Source: Microbacterium dextranolyticum
GTDB lineage: Bacteria; Actinomycetota; Actinomycetes; Actinomycetales; Microbacteriaceae
DNA: 64,000 bases
Direction: 5' to 3'
Assembly (NCBI RefSeq): GCF_016907295.1
Contig: NZ_JAFBBR010000001.1
Location: 2,480,001-2,544,000 of the forward strand
The translations under genes and the position numbers were made by a program. The first letter of the stretch is position 1; the number at the start of each line of letters is the position of its first letter. The notes under the pieces were generated by a model. It was not told the DNA's origin and did no database searches. It was given only the letters and a program-made list of their open reading frames with translations. Positions 35,677 to 43,684 of the stretch are shown piece after piece.

Positions 35677-36708
35677 TCAGGCCACCGAGGCGCGGCCGCG
35701 GCCCCTCGGTCCACCGGGCGTGCTCACGATCGCGAGGCCGAGCGCGAGGACCACCAGGCCGACGACAGCGACAGTGCTCAGCCGCTCTCCGAGAACGACG
35801 AGCCCGAGCAGGGTCGCCGCAAGAGGCTCGGCGAGGGTCAGGGTGGCGACCGTCGTGGGGCGTAGGCCACCGAGTCCCCACCCGAACAGCAGATAGGCGA
35901 GCGTCACCGTGATGACGCCCAGCCAGAGCGCGAGGGCGGCACCCGCGGGCGTCCAGAGCCACGCGGTGGGCGTCATCAGCAGCACCGGAAGACTCAGCAC
36001 CGCAGCGACTCCGAAGACGGCCCCCATGGCGCGGACCGCGCTCCATCCACGGTCGAGAAGGATCTTGCTCGCGACGGCGTACAGCGCGTACGAGGCCCCG
36101 GCGCCCAGCGACGCCGCCACCCCGCCGATGCCCGCACCGCCGATTCCGTTCGAGGCATCCCCCGCGCCCTGCGGCCCGATGAGGCCCGACACGAGCGCGA
36201 CGCCGAGCAGCGCGACCGCCGTCGCGATCATCCAGCGGAGGTCCGGTCGCTGACGTCGCAGCACCGCGTTGAGGATGCCCGTCGCGATCGGCGCCGATCC
36301 GAGAGCAAGCACGGTTCCGACTGCGACCCCGTTCAGGCGCGTGCCGGTGAAGAACGTCGGCTGATATGCCAGCACCCCGGCGACGCCGACGAGGACGACG
36401 AACCACGACGGTGCTCGGTGCCGCGGGCGGACACGAGCGGATGCCCCGGCCCCGACCGTCCCGTCGCTCCGAGCACCACTGACCCCCGGACTCACGACCC
36501 CGCCCCGGCGCCGCACCGCCGAGAACAGGGCGATCGCGCCCAGCAGGCCCCCGCCGATCAGCACGCGGGCGGCCCCCACCGACACCGTGTCGGCGTCGAC
36601 GCCGGAGAGCTCACGCGCCGTGCCGGTGGTCGCGAAGCAGAGCGCGGCGGCCAGCACCGCGAGGATCGCACCGGTCCCGCGCACGGGAGCATTGTTCCAC
36701 ACCCTCAT
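35677..36708 (-). CDS. EamA/DMT-family transporter
   Basis: A 343-residue permease with ten predicted helices and the internal duplication of the drug/metabolite transporter superfamily. Helix 1 reads AILAVLAAALCFATTGTARE, as in many EamA proteins; GVLAYQPTFFTG and ALWLGVITVTLAYLLFGWGL are typical of later helices. Substrates are often amino acids or metabolites that are exported, but cannot be fixed here. ATG 36708 gives the longest form. GTG 36684 is an alternative because AACAAT lies 6 nt before it, as in the leaderless starts of this window; it would give 335 residues. Confidence 0.85.
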   Translation of the reverse strand: MRVWNNAPVRGTGAILAVLAAALCFATTGTARELSGVDADTVSVGAARVLIGGGLLGAIALFSAVRRRGGVVSPGVSGARSDGTVGAGASARVRPRHRAPSWFVVLVGVAGVLAYQPTFFTGTRLNGVAVGTVLALGSAPIATGILNAVLRRQRPDLRWMIATAVALLGVALVSGLIGPQGAGDASNGIGGAGIGGVAASLGAGASYALYAVASKILLDRGWSAVRAMGAVFGVAAVLSLPVLLMTPTAWLWTPAGAALALWLGVITVTLAYLLFGWGLGGLRPTTVATLTLAEPLAATLLGLVVLGERLSTVAVVGLVVLALGLAIVSTPGGPRGRGRASVA

Positions 36709-36743
36709 CCACTCCCAGCGGGCTCATTCGTTCGCGGCGTACC

Positions 36744-37643
36744 GTGAGAGCCACGCCTCCTCTTCTCGACCTCCTGACGACCTGGCGCGCCGACCCCGTG
36801 ACGATCGTGATTCTGGTCGGCGCGTCTGTTCTGTATGCCCTCGGGATGCGGACGGCGGCCCGTCGCGGATCGCCCTGGCCCCGCAGCCGCGCGGTGGCGT
36901 TCTACGCCCTCGGCCTCGGCTCGTACGCGCTGGTCGAGCTCGGATTCCTCGGAACCTGGTCGAGCGAGCTGCGCTGGGCATTCGTCGCCCGCATCGCACT
37001 CCTGCTGCTGGCGGTGCCCGGCCTCATCGCGCTGGGGCGCCCCCTCGATCTGCTGCGCGTCTGCCTCTCCCCCGCGGCACGGCAGCGCGTCGACGCGGTG
37101 CTCGACGGCCGTGTCTTCCGCGTCCTCGGCAACGCGATGTTCGCGACCCTGTTCGCCGCCGCGGTGTTCTGCGTCTTCTTGACCCCGCTCGCCGGCGTCC
37201 TGCGCACCTCGCCGGTGCTCGGCGAGGCGATCGGCGTCGTGACGCTCGGTGCCGGACTCGTCCTCGTGGTACCGATGATGGCGCTCACCGGCATCCACAC
37301 GAGCACGTTCCTCGCGATCGAGTTCCTGCTGGCGTTCGTCGAACTCGTGATCGACTCGATCCCGGGCATCCTGCTGCGCCTGAACGACACGATCGTCGAC
37401 GGCGTGACGACCCTCACACCGGGGGCCGCATGGTGGCCGAACCCGCTGCACGACCAGCACCTCGCCGGCGACCTGCTGTGGTTCATCGCCGAGGTCGCCG
37501 ACGTGCCGATCCTCATCATCCTGCTCGTGCGCTGGCATCGCCGCGACCGACGCGAGGCGGCCTCGTTCGATGAGCTCACCGACGAAGAGCACGACGCGCT
37601 CGTGCAAGCCCACCTGCGGGGAGTCCGCGCGGCAGACGGCTGA
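36744..37643 (+). CDS. CtaG-like cytochrome oxidase assembly family membrane protein, degenerate
   Basis: A 299-residue protein with about seven membrane helices. Two stretches follow the caa3-type CtaG pattern: FLTPLAGVLRTSPVLGEAIG then GLVLVVPM (about residues 146-180), and HDQHLAGDLLWFIAEVADVP with RRDRREA near the C-terminus. Family members have histidines in the first stretch (HELEH type) that are thought to bind copper; here that place reads GEAIG, so copper handling is doubtful. The start is GTG 36744, with no clear ribosome binding site. It is divergent from the EamA gene and converges on folD. Confidence 0.6.
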   Translation: MRATPPLLDLLTTWRADPVTIVILVGASVLYALGMRTAARRGSPWPRSRAVAFYALGLGSYALVELGFLGTWSSELRWAFVARIALLLLAVPGLIALGRPLDLLRVCLSPAARQRVDAVLDGRVFRVLGNAMFATLFAAAVFCVFLTPLAGVLRTSPVLGEAIGVVTLGAGLVLVVPMMALTGIHTSTFLAIEFLLAFVELVIDSIPGILLRLNDTIVDGVTTLTPGAAWWPNPLHDQHLAGDLLWFIAEVADVPILIILLVRWHRRDRREAASFDELTDEEHDALVQAHLRGVRAADG

Positions 37644-37781
37644 GCGGCGCCACGGGCTGCCCTTCCGGCACCCGCCGACGCGCGCCACGCCCTCACACAT
37701 CCAGCACCCTCCGCCCGCGGGCACGCCTCGCGCGGCGGCCATGGCTTGGCCCTCCCACGCGACGCGCACGCCGCGCCGCGC

Positions 37782-37860
37782 ACGAACTCCGCGGAAACGC
37801 ACGAACTCCGCACCGGATGCCAGGAAACGGTGCGGAGTTCGTGACGAACTGCGGAGTTCG
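37782..37860. repeat. Long palindrome with doubled ACGAACTCCGC half-sites
   Basis: ACGAACTCCGC occurs at 37782 and 37801 (19-nt pitch). Its complement occurs at 37832-37842, and GCGGAGTTCG at 37851-37860 (19-nt pitch again). CACCG/CGGTG closes the centre around GATGCCAGGAAA. It sits between the convergent ends of the CtaG-like gene and folD. Confidence 0.9.
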
Positions 37861-37908
37861 AGGGGCGACCGACACGCCAAAGCGCCGCGACCGCAGGGCG
37901 AGAGCGCG

Positions 37909-38793
37909 TCAGCCGGCGACGACCCGCTCGGCGGCTTCCACCACGTTCGTCATGAGCAGGGCGACCGTCATGGGCCCGACCCCGCCGGGGTTGGGCGACA
38001 GCCAGCCGGCCACCTCGTCGACGCCCGGCGCGATGTCGCCGTAGACCTTGGACTTGCCGGTCTCGGGGTCGATCTCGCGCGTGACACCCACGTCGAGCAC
38101 GGCGGCGCCGGGCTTGACGTCCTCGGGGCGCACGAGGTGCTTCACCCCGGCGGCGCCCACGATGACGTCGGCCTGCCGCAGGTACGACGGCAGGTCGCGC
38201 GTGCCCGTGTGGGTGAGGGTGACCGTCGCGTTCACCGCGCGCCGCGTGAGCAGCAGCCCGATGGAACGCCCGATCGTCACGCCACGCCCGACGACCACGA
38301 CGTGCGTGCCGGCGAGGGCGAAGCCGTTGCGCTCCAGCAACTCGATGACGGCCCGCGGGGTGCAGGGCAGCGGCGAGGTGATCTCGTCGTTGACGTTCAG
38401 CACGAGCTTGCCGAGGTTCGTCGGGTGCAGGCCGTCGGCATCCTTGGCCGGGTCGATCCGCTCGAGGATGCGGTCGGTGTCGAGGTGGCGCGGCAGCGGC
38501 AGCTGCACGATGTAGCCGTGGCAGGTGGGGTCGGCGTTGAGACGGTCGATCTCGTCCTCGACGTCCTGCTGCGTGGCATCCGCCGACAGCTCGATCTGGA
38601 TCGAGTTCATCCCGATCGCCTCGGACTCGCGGTGCTTCATGCCGACGTAGAGCTGGGATGCCGGATCGGCGCCCACGAGCACCGTCGCGATGCCCGGGGT
38701 GACGCCGAGGGCCTTCAGCTTCGCGACGCGCTCGGCGAGCTCCGCCTTAATCGCGGCCGCGGTGGCACGCCCGTCGAGGACGGTCGCGGTCAC
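37909..38793 (-). CDS. folD: Bifunctional methylenetetrahydrofolate dehydrogenase / methenyltetrahydrofolate cyclohydrolase
   Basis: A 294-residue enzyme that interconverts 5,10-methylene- and 10-formyl-tetrahydrofolate using NADP. The catalytic Tyr-Lys region reads [17 protein letters not shown] (about residues 46-62), [13 protein letters not shown] follows, and [16 protein letters not shown] is the dinucleotide loop. [15 protein letters not shown] near the C-terminus is the second family signature. It starts with GTG 38793, which overlaps the glyA stop by four bases, so the two one-carbon genes are translated together. Confidence 0.97.
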   Translation of the reverse strand: MTATVLDGRATAAAIKAELAERVAKLKALGVTPGIATVLVGADPASQLYVGMKHRESEAIGMNSIQIELSADATQQDVEDEIDRLNADPTCHGYIVQLPLPRHLDTDRILERIDPAKDADGLHPTNLGKLVLNVNDEITSPLPCTPRAVIELLERNGFALAGTHVVVVGRGVTIGRSIGLLLTRRAVNATVTLTHTGTRDLPSYLRQADVIVGAAGVKHLVRPEDVKPGAAVLDVGVTREIDPETGKSKVYGDIAPGVDEVAGWLSPNPGGVGPMTVALLMTNVVEAAERVVAG

Positions 38794-40064
38794 TGCGCGA
38801 GCCCCGGGTAGAGCGGGAACGCGGCGGTGAGGGATGCCACGCGGGCGCGGAGCGCCTCGACGTCGGCGCCGGGCAGCAGCGCCAGCGCGATGACGTCGGC
38901 GACCTCGGTGAACTCGGCGTCGCCGAACCCGCGGGTCGCGAGCGCCGGCGTGCCGATGCGCAGGCCCGACGTGACCATCGGGGGGCGCGGGTCGTTCGGG
39001 ACGGCGTTGCGGTTGACCGTGATGTGGATCTCGTGCAGCAGGTCTTCGGCCTGCTTGCCGTCGATCGCGGCGTCGCGGAGGTCCACCAGCACCAGGTGCA
39101 CGTCGGTGCCGCCGGAACGGACCGAGATCCCGGCATCCTTCACGTCCTGCTGCGACAGGCGCTCGGCGAGGATCGCGGCGCCGCGGACGACGCGCTCCTG
39201 GCGCTCACGGAACTCGGGGGTCGCCGCGAGTTTGAACGCGGTGGCCTTCGCGGCGATCACGTGCATGAGCGGGCCGCCCTGCTGCCCCGGGAAGACCGCG
39301 GTGTTGATCTTCTTGGCGAGGTCGGCGTCGTTCGTGAGGATGAAGCCGGAGCGGGGGCCGCCGATCGTCTTGTGCACGGTCGACGAGACGACATGGGCGT
39401 GCGGGACGGGGCTCGGGTGCAGGCCCGCCGCGACGAGACCGGCGAAGTGCGCCATGTCGACCCAGAGGAGTGCGCCGACCTTGTCGGCGATCTCGCGGAA
39501 GCGCGCGAAGTCCAGCTGGCGCGGGTAGGCCGACCAGCCGGCGATGATGACCTTCGGCTGGTGCTCGACCGCGAGGCGCTCGACCTCGTCCATGTCGATG
39601 ATCGAGGTCTCGGGGTCGACGCCGTAGGCGACGATGTTGTAGAGCCGGCCGGAGAAGTTGATCTTCATGCCGTGGGTCAGGTGGCCGCCGTGGTCGAGCG
39701 ACAGACCGAGCAGCGTGTCGCCGGGGCGGGCGATCGCGTGCAGGACCGCGGCGTTGGCGGATGCCCCGGAGTGCGGCTGCACGTTGGCGAACTCCGCGCC
39801 GAAGAGGGCCTTCGCGCGCTCGATCGCGAGCTCCTCGGCGACGTCGACCTCTTCGCAGCCGCCGTAGTAGCGACGGCCCGGGTAGCCCTCGGCGTACTTG
39901 TTGGTGAGCACCGAGCCCTGCGACTGCAGCACCGAGACGGGGACGAAGTTCTCCGAGGCGATCATCTCGAGGTAGCCGCGCTGGCGCTCGAGCTCGCGCT
40001 CGAGGACCTGTGCGATCTCGGGGTCGACCTCGGAGAGGGGGGCGTTGAAGTACGGGTCGGTCAT
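38790..40064 (-). CDS. glyA: Serine hydroxymethyltransferase
   Basis: A 424-residue PLP enzyme that turns serine and tetrahydrofolate into glycine and methylene-tetrahydrofolate, the substrate of the next gene product FolD. Signatures include [21 protein letters not shown], the HGGHLTHG stretch, and the PLP lysine in [19 protein letters not shown] 40064 has GGAG 8 nt upstream; the open frame runs 58 codons further but without family similarity. A TATGCT box about 135 nt upstream and a strong hairpin lie in the leader. Confidence 0.97.
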   Translation of the reverse strand: MTDPYFNAPLSEVDPEIAQVLERELERQRGYLEMIASENFVPVSVLQSQGSVLTNKYAEGYPGRRYYGGCEEVDVAEELAIERAKALFGAEFANVQPHSGASANAAVLHAIARPGDTLLGLSLDHGGHLTHGMKINFSGRLYNIVAYGVDPETSIIDMDEVERLAVEHQPKVIIAGWSAYPRQLDFARFREIADKVGALLWVDMAHFAGLVAAGLHPSPVPHAHVVSSTVHKTIGGPRSGFILTNDADLAKKINTAVFPGQQGGPLMHVIAAKATAFKLAATPEFRERQERVVRGAAILAERLSQQDVKDAGISVRSGGTDVHLVLVDLRDAAIDGKQAEDLLHEIHITVNRNAVPNDPRPPMVTSGLRIGTPALATRGFGDAEFTEVADVIALALLPGADVEALRARVASLTAAFPLYPGLAQ

Positions 40065-40080
40065 ATCGGGCTCCTGCCAT

Positions 40081-40121
40081 CCGTGGTTGAGTGCCGGCGC
40101 GCCGGCGAGTCGAAACCACGG
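40081..40121. other. Hairpin in the glyA leader
   Basis: CCGTGGTT and AACCACGG form the outer 8-bp stem, and GCCGGC-GC-GCCGGC the inner one. It lies 16 bp before the glyA start, within the mRNA made from the TATGCT box, so it could affect glyA expression or be one more dispersed repeat. Confidence 0.6.
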
Positions 40122-40199
40122 CGGCCCAGGCGTGCGGTCGATTGCCGTGTTCGTCGCTCCCCGGTGGTGTCCCACCTCAACGCCAGTCGCGACACAGCG

Positions 40200-40205
40200 A
40201 GCATA
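40200..40205 (-). promoter_or_regulatory. -10 box TATGCT of glyA-folD
   Basis: Read on the minus strand, TATGCT stands about 135 nt before the glyA ATG. No convincing -35 was found. Confidence 0.4.
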
Positions 40206-40238
40206 TCGGATGCCCGCTCGATCCTGGGGCCCTGGCAT

Positions 40239-40305
40239 CCCCGCGAAACCTCCCGTATGTCACGCAAATCGCCGCGCAAGCGTACATACGGGAGGTCTCG
40301 CGGGG
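40239..40305. repeat. 67-nt palindromic repeat element, copy 2
   Basis: Arms CCCCGCGAAACCTCCCGT and ACGGGAGGTCTCGCGGGG (one A-C mismatch), plus a further ATGT/ACAT, enclose a variable centre. The length equals copy 1 at 11395-11461, in opposite orientation. It lies upstream of both glyA and the GH20 gene, so it is not at a gene end. Confidence 0.9.
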
Positions 40306-40345
40306 AGAGGGGACGTGCAGGGGATTAGGCTGGGCGTTGCGGCGC

Positions 40346-40368
40346 ATTTGTAAGGACTCTTAACATAG
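40346..40368. promoter_or_regulatory. Operator-like site upstream of GH20-nagA, shared with the ROK regulator promoter
   Basis: Read on the plus strand, it shares 15 of 23 positions with the reverse complement of 54260-54282; the common core is TTYGTAAGGNNTNNTAACA. It contains a TAACAT box (40361-40366) that could be the -10 of the GH20 operon. TGTAAG and CTTAACA form an imperfect inverted repeat. Confidence 0.65.
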
Positions 40369-40441
40369 AAGCTTCTCGGGCATCGACCGCGCCCGCGTCG
40401 CCCTGGTCGACGCCGACCGCCGCACGCAGAATGGAGACATC

Positions 40442-42061
40442 GTGTCGCTGCCCTCCTCCCTCGCCGTCGTGTCGCCGCCCCCCGCTCCCGCCCTCGTGCC
40501 CCTGCCCCGCGCTCTGCAGGTGGGTACCGCGGCACCGTTCGTGCTGACAGCCGACACGATCGTCTCGGGCGATGCGGATGCCGTGGCCGCCGCCCGCGAG
40601 GTGATCCGCAGCCGCACCGGACTCACCCTCTCGCTCGGCCGTGCCGACGGCACCGGGTCGGGGATCGCGCTGCGGCTCGACGAGGGCGTACCGGAGTCGT
40701 ACGTGCTCAAAGCATCCGCCGACGGCGTCTCGGTCGTCGGCGCCGATGCCGCGGGGCTGTTCTACGGTGTGCAGACCCTGGGGCAGCTGATCTCCCGCTC
40801 GGCCGACGCTCGAGACGCCGCGGGTGGCGGCTGGCTCATCCCCGCCGTGCGGATCGAGGATGCCCCGCGCTTCGCCTACCGTGGCGTCATGCTCGATGTG
40901 GCACGGCACTTCTTCGACGTCGCCACGGTGAAGGCCTACATCGATCGCGCGTCGAGCCTGAAGTTCAATCACCTGCACCTGCACCTCACCGACGATCAGG
41001 GCTGGCGGCTCGAGCTCGCCTCTCGGCCGCTGCTCACCGAGAGGGCGGCGGCGACCGCGATCGGGGGCGCACCGGGCGGCTTCTACACGAGGGACGACTA
41101 TCGCGAGCTCGTCGCCTACGCCGCAGCGCACCACATGACGCTCGTGCCCGAGATCGACCTGCCGGGGCACACGCACGCCGTCTCGCTCGCGTACCCCGAG
41201 GTGTCCGAGCAGCCGGTGCTCGGCCCACAGGTCATCGAGACGATCCGCGACTTCGGCGGCGGCACACCCGTCAGCGGCGAGCCCTACGAGGGCCTCGCGG
41301 TCGGCTTCTCATCACTGCGGATCACCGACGAGGCGACGGATGCCTTCGTGCGCGACGTCCTGGGCGAAATCGCTGACCTCACCCCCGGACCCTACCTGCA
41401 CATCGGCGGCGACGAGGCGCTCGGCACACCGCGGGCCGACTACGACGCCTTCGTCGGAAGGGTGAGCCGACTGATCGCCGACCTCGGCAAGACGCCGATG
41501 GCATGGCATGAGGCGGGCACCGGAACGGGCCTTCACCCCACCACGATCGGGCAGTACTGGGGATTCACGACCCCGACCGACGGCATGGACGACAAGGCTC
41601 GCGGCTTCACGGCGCTCGGATCGAGACTGGTCATGTCGCCCGCCGACGCGGTCTACCTCGACATGAAGTTCGACGAGGACTCGCCCCTCGGCCTGACCTG
41701 GGCGAACGGCGTCACCAGCGCGCGCCGGGCGTACGAATGGGATCCGGCAGAGGTCATCGCGGGCGTCTCGGACGACGCCATCCTGGGCGTGGAGGCGCCG
41801 CTGTGGACCGAGACGGCGCGGACCCTCGCCGACCTCGACGCCCTCGCCTTCCCCCGCATCGCCGCGGCCGCCGAGGTCGCCTGGTCGCCCGCACCGCACG
41901 CGTCGGCCCTCCGCACCTGGGAGTCGTTCGCGGCGCGCGTGGGCGCCCAGGCCGCCCTGTGGGCCTCGCTCGGCATCGTCTTCACCCCGCTGCCGGGCAT
42001 CCCATGGCGGGCGGATGCCATGGCATCCGACCCCGCACCCGCCGAGGAGCGCGACGCATGA
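40442..42061 (+). CDS. Beta-N-acetylhexosaminidase, GH20
   Basis: A 539-residue enzyme that removes terminal N-acetylglucosamine or N-acetylgalactosamine by substrate-assisted catalysis. The N-terminal GH20b domain spans about residues 15-140. The barrel has the signature KFNHLHLHLTDDQGWRLE (about 174-191), and the catalytic pair D324-E325 lies in HIGGDEALG. No signal peptide is seen, so it probably acts in the cytoplasm on imported chitobiose-type or other aminosugar oligomers. The GTG start has GGAG 8 nt upstream. Its stop overlaps the nagA ATG. Confidence 0.93.
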   Translation: MSLPSSLAVVSPPPAPALVPLPRALQVGTAAPFVLTADTIVSGDADAVAAAREVIRSRTGLTLSLGRADGTGSGIALRLDEGVPESYVLKASADGVSVVGADAAGLFYGVQTLGQLISRSADARDAAGGGWLIPAVRIEDAPRFAYRGVMLDVARHFFDVATVKAYIDRASSLKFNHLHLHLTDDQGWRLELASRPLLTERAAATAIGGAPGGFYTRDDYRELVAYAAAHHMTLVPEIDLPGHTHAVSLAYPEVSEQPVLGPQVIETIRDFGGGTPVSGEPYEGLAVGFSSLRITDEATDAFVRDVLGEIADLTPGPYLHIGGDEALGTPRADYDAFVGRVSRLIADLGKTPMAWHEAGTGTGLHPTTIGQYWGFTTPTDGMDDKARGFTALGSRLVMSPADAVYLDMKFDEDSPLGLTWANGVTSARRAYEWDPAEVIAGVSDDAILGVEAPLWTETARTLADLDALAFPRIAAAAEVAWSPAPHASALRTWESFAARVGAQAALWASLGIVFTPLPGIPWRADAMASDPAPAEERDA

Positions 42062-43218
42062 TCACCGTCATCCACTCGGCCCGGCTCGTCGACGACGGTC
42101 GCGTGCAGCCGGATGCCTGGGTCGCTTTCGCCGACGGCCTCGTGCGCGCAACGGGGACGGGCGACTCGTGGCGCGCACTGCGCGAGAGCGCCGCGAGCGC
42201 CGCGAGCCTCGCGCAGGAGGTCGACGCGGCGGGGGCGTACCTCACCCCCGGGTTCATCGACATCCACGGGCACGGCGGGGGCGGCGTCTCGTTCGACGAC
42301 GGAGCCGCCGCGATCCAGGCGGCGCGCGCGGTCCATCGCGCGCACGGGACGACGCGGGCGGTGCTCTCTCTCGTGACAGCCCCCCTCGCCGACCTCGCCC
42401 CGCGCGTGGCACTGATCGCAGACCTCGCCGCCACCGACCCCACGATCCTCGGATCGCACCTCGAAGGGCCGTTCCTCGACCCCGGACACAAGGGCGCGCA
42501 CACCGAGAGCCTGCTGCGGATGCCCGATGCCGGGGAGATCGCACGTCTGATCGACGCCGGCGGTGGCACCCTCCGACAGGTGACGCTCGCTCCGGAACTG
42601 CCCGGAGCCCTGGCGGCGACCCGCCAGCTCGTGGCGGCGGGCACCGCCGTCGCCGTCGGGCACACGAACGCGACGGCGGACGAGGCGCAGGCCGCGTTCG
42701 ACGCGGGGGCGACGATCCTCACCCATGCCTTCAATGCGATGCCCGGCATCCACCACCGCGCTCCCGGGCCCGTCGTCGCCGCGATGCGCGACGCACGGGT
42801 CACCCTCGAGCTCATCGCCGACGGAGTGCACGTGCACCCCGACGTGATCGCGCTCGCGTTCGCGGGGGCTCCGGGACGGATCGCCCTCATCACCGATGCG
42901 ATGGCTGCGGCCGGCGCACCCGACGGCCCGTACACGCTCGGCGGCCTCGCCGTCACGGTCTCGGACGGGGTGGCGCGGCTCGATGTCGACGGAGCGATCG
43001 CCGGATCGACGCTCACGCAGGACGCGGCGCTGCGCCTCGTCGTCGCGGGCGGCACGGCTCTCCCCGACGCGGTCGCCGCCCTCACCCGGACCCCGGCGCG
43101 CGCCGTCGGAGCCGAGGACCGTCTGGGCACCCTTCGGCAGGGCGCCATCGGCGACGCGGTGCTGCTCGACGACGACCTGCAGGTCATCGGGGTCTGGGTC
43201 GGCGGCGCGCGCGACTGA
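42058..43218 (+). CDS. nagA: N-acetylglucosamine-6-phosphate deacetylase
   Basis: A 386-residue amidohydrolase that makes glucosamine 6-phosphate and acetate. The metal and substrate motifs are in order: FIDIHGHGGGG (about 72), SHLEGPFLDPGHKGAH (about 139), VGHTNATADEA, THAFNAMPGIHHRAPG, IADGVHVHPD and ITDAMAAAG with the catalytic Asp. The ATG at 42058 overlaps the GH20 stop. The next enzyme of the pathway, NagB, and the kinase that would make its substrate are encoded in a separate operon about 5 kb away, which shares the same upstream site. Confidence 0.95.
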   Translation: MITVIHSARLVDDGRVQPDAWVAFADGLVRATGTGDSWRALRESAASAASLAQEVDAAGAYLTPGFIDIHGHGGGGVSFDDGAAAIQAARAVHRAHGTTRAVLSLVTAPLADLAPRVALIADLAATDPTILGSHLEGPFLDPGHKGAHTESLLRMPDAGEIARLIDAGGGTLRQVTLAPELPGALAATRQLVAAGTAVAVGHTNATADEAQAAFDAGATILTHAFNAMPGIHHRAPGPVVAAMRDARVTLELIADGVHVHPDVIALAFAGAPGRIALITDAMAAAGAPDGPYTLGGLAVTVSDGVARLDVDGAIAGSTLTQDAALRLVVAGGTALPDAVAALTRTPARAVGAEDRLGTLRQGAIGDAVLLDDDLQVIGVWVGGARD

Positions 43219-43264
43219 TCGGCGCGCACCGACCGTCTCGACCCGGGCGGCGGAGAAAAAGAGC

Positions 43265-43298
43265 GGGGCGGAGGAGCCCCCCGGCTCTACTCCGCCCC
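43265..43298 (+). terminator. Terminator of the GH20-nagA operon
   Basis: GGGGCGGAG (43265-43273) pairs with CTCCGCCCC (43290-43298) about 46 bp after the nagA stop. No U run follows. Confidence 0.6.
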
Positions 43299-43335
43299 AC
43301 TCCGCCCGTTGTGGCCGTTCCTCGGGCGTCGGTGG

Positions 43336-43684
43336 TGCGGGATCCCCCGATCCCGCATCACCTGATGACGGCCCGGGTGACTCGGTCCACCGGACTGCGG
43401 CCGCCCCTCCCCAGGGGGGCCAGCTCATCACCGTCTCCTCAAGAGATGCGCCCCACACCGATTCATCACGCGACTTCCGCGACTTTTTTACGATTCTTTC
43501 GAGGATGCCCTCGCGGCTCCGCTCGGCGCGCGCCCGACCGCTCGCCCCGAGCGGTCGCGGCGAGCGGTGCTCTCCCAGCCGATTCGCCGGCGAACCAGGG
43601 AGAATGGATGCGTCGCGTCATGAAGTTCCTCCCGACGCGTCTCATGGATGACCCCATCCGCCGCGACCGCCTCCGGAACTCAGC
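43336..43684. other. Gap before the sigma factor gene
   Basis: It holds a 9-bp hairpin (TGCGGGATC at 43336-43344, GATCCCGCA at 43349-43357), a T-rich stretch unusual for this genome (43484-43500) with a possible TACGAT -10 box at 43489-43494, and no convincing gene. If that box is used, the sigma factor mRNA has a leader of about 185 nt. Confidence 0.45.

Noticed and set aside
40065..40238. Extension of glyA by 58 codons upstream
   Set aside because: The extension has no SHMT similarity and covers the leader hairpin; ATG 40064 has a good ribosome binding site.
43336..43357. The TGCGGGATC hairpin as a second terminator of nagA
   Set aside because: It is 118 bp after the stop and behind a stronger hairpin, and no U run follows; left as an unassigned hairpin.
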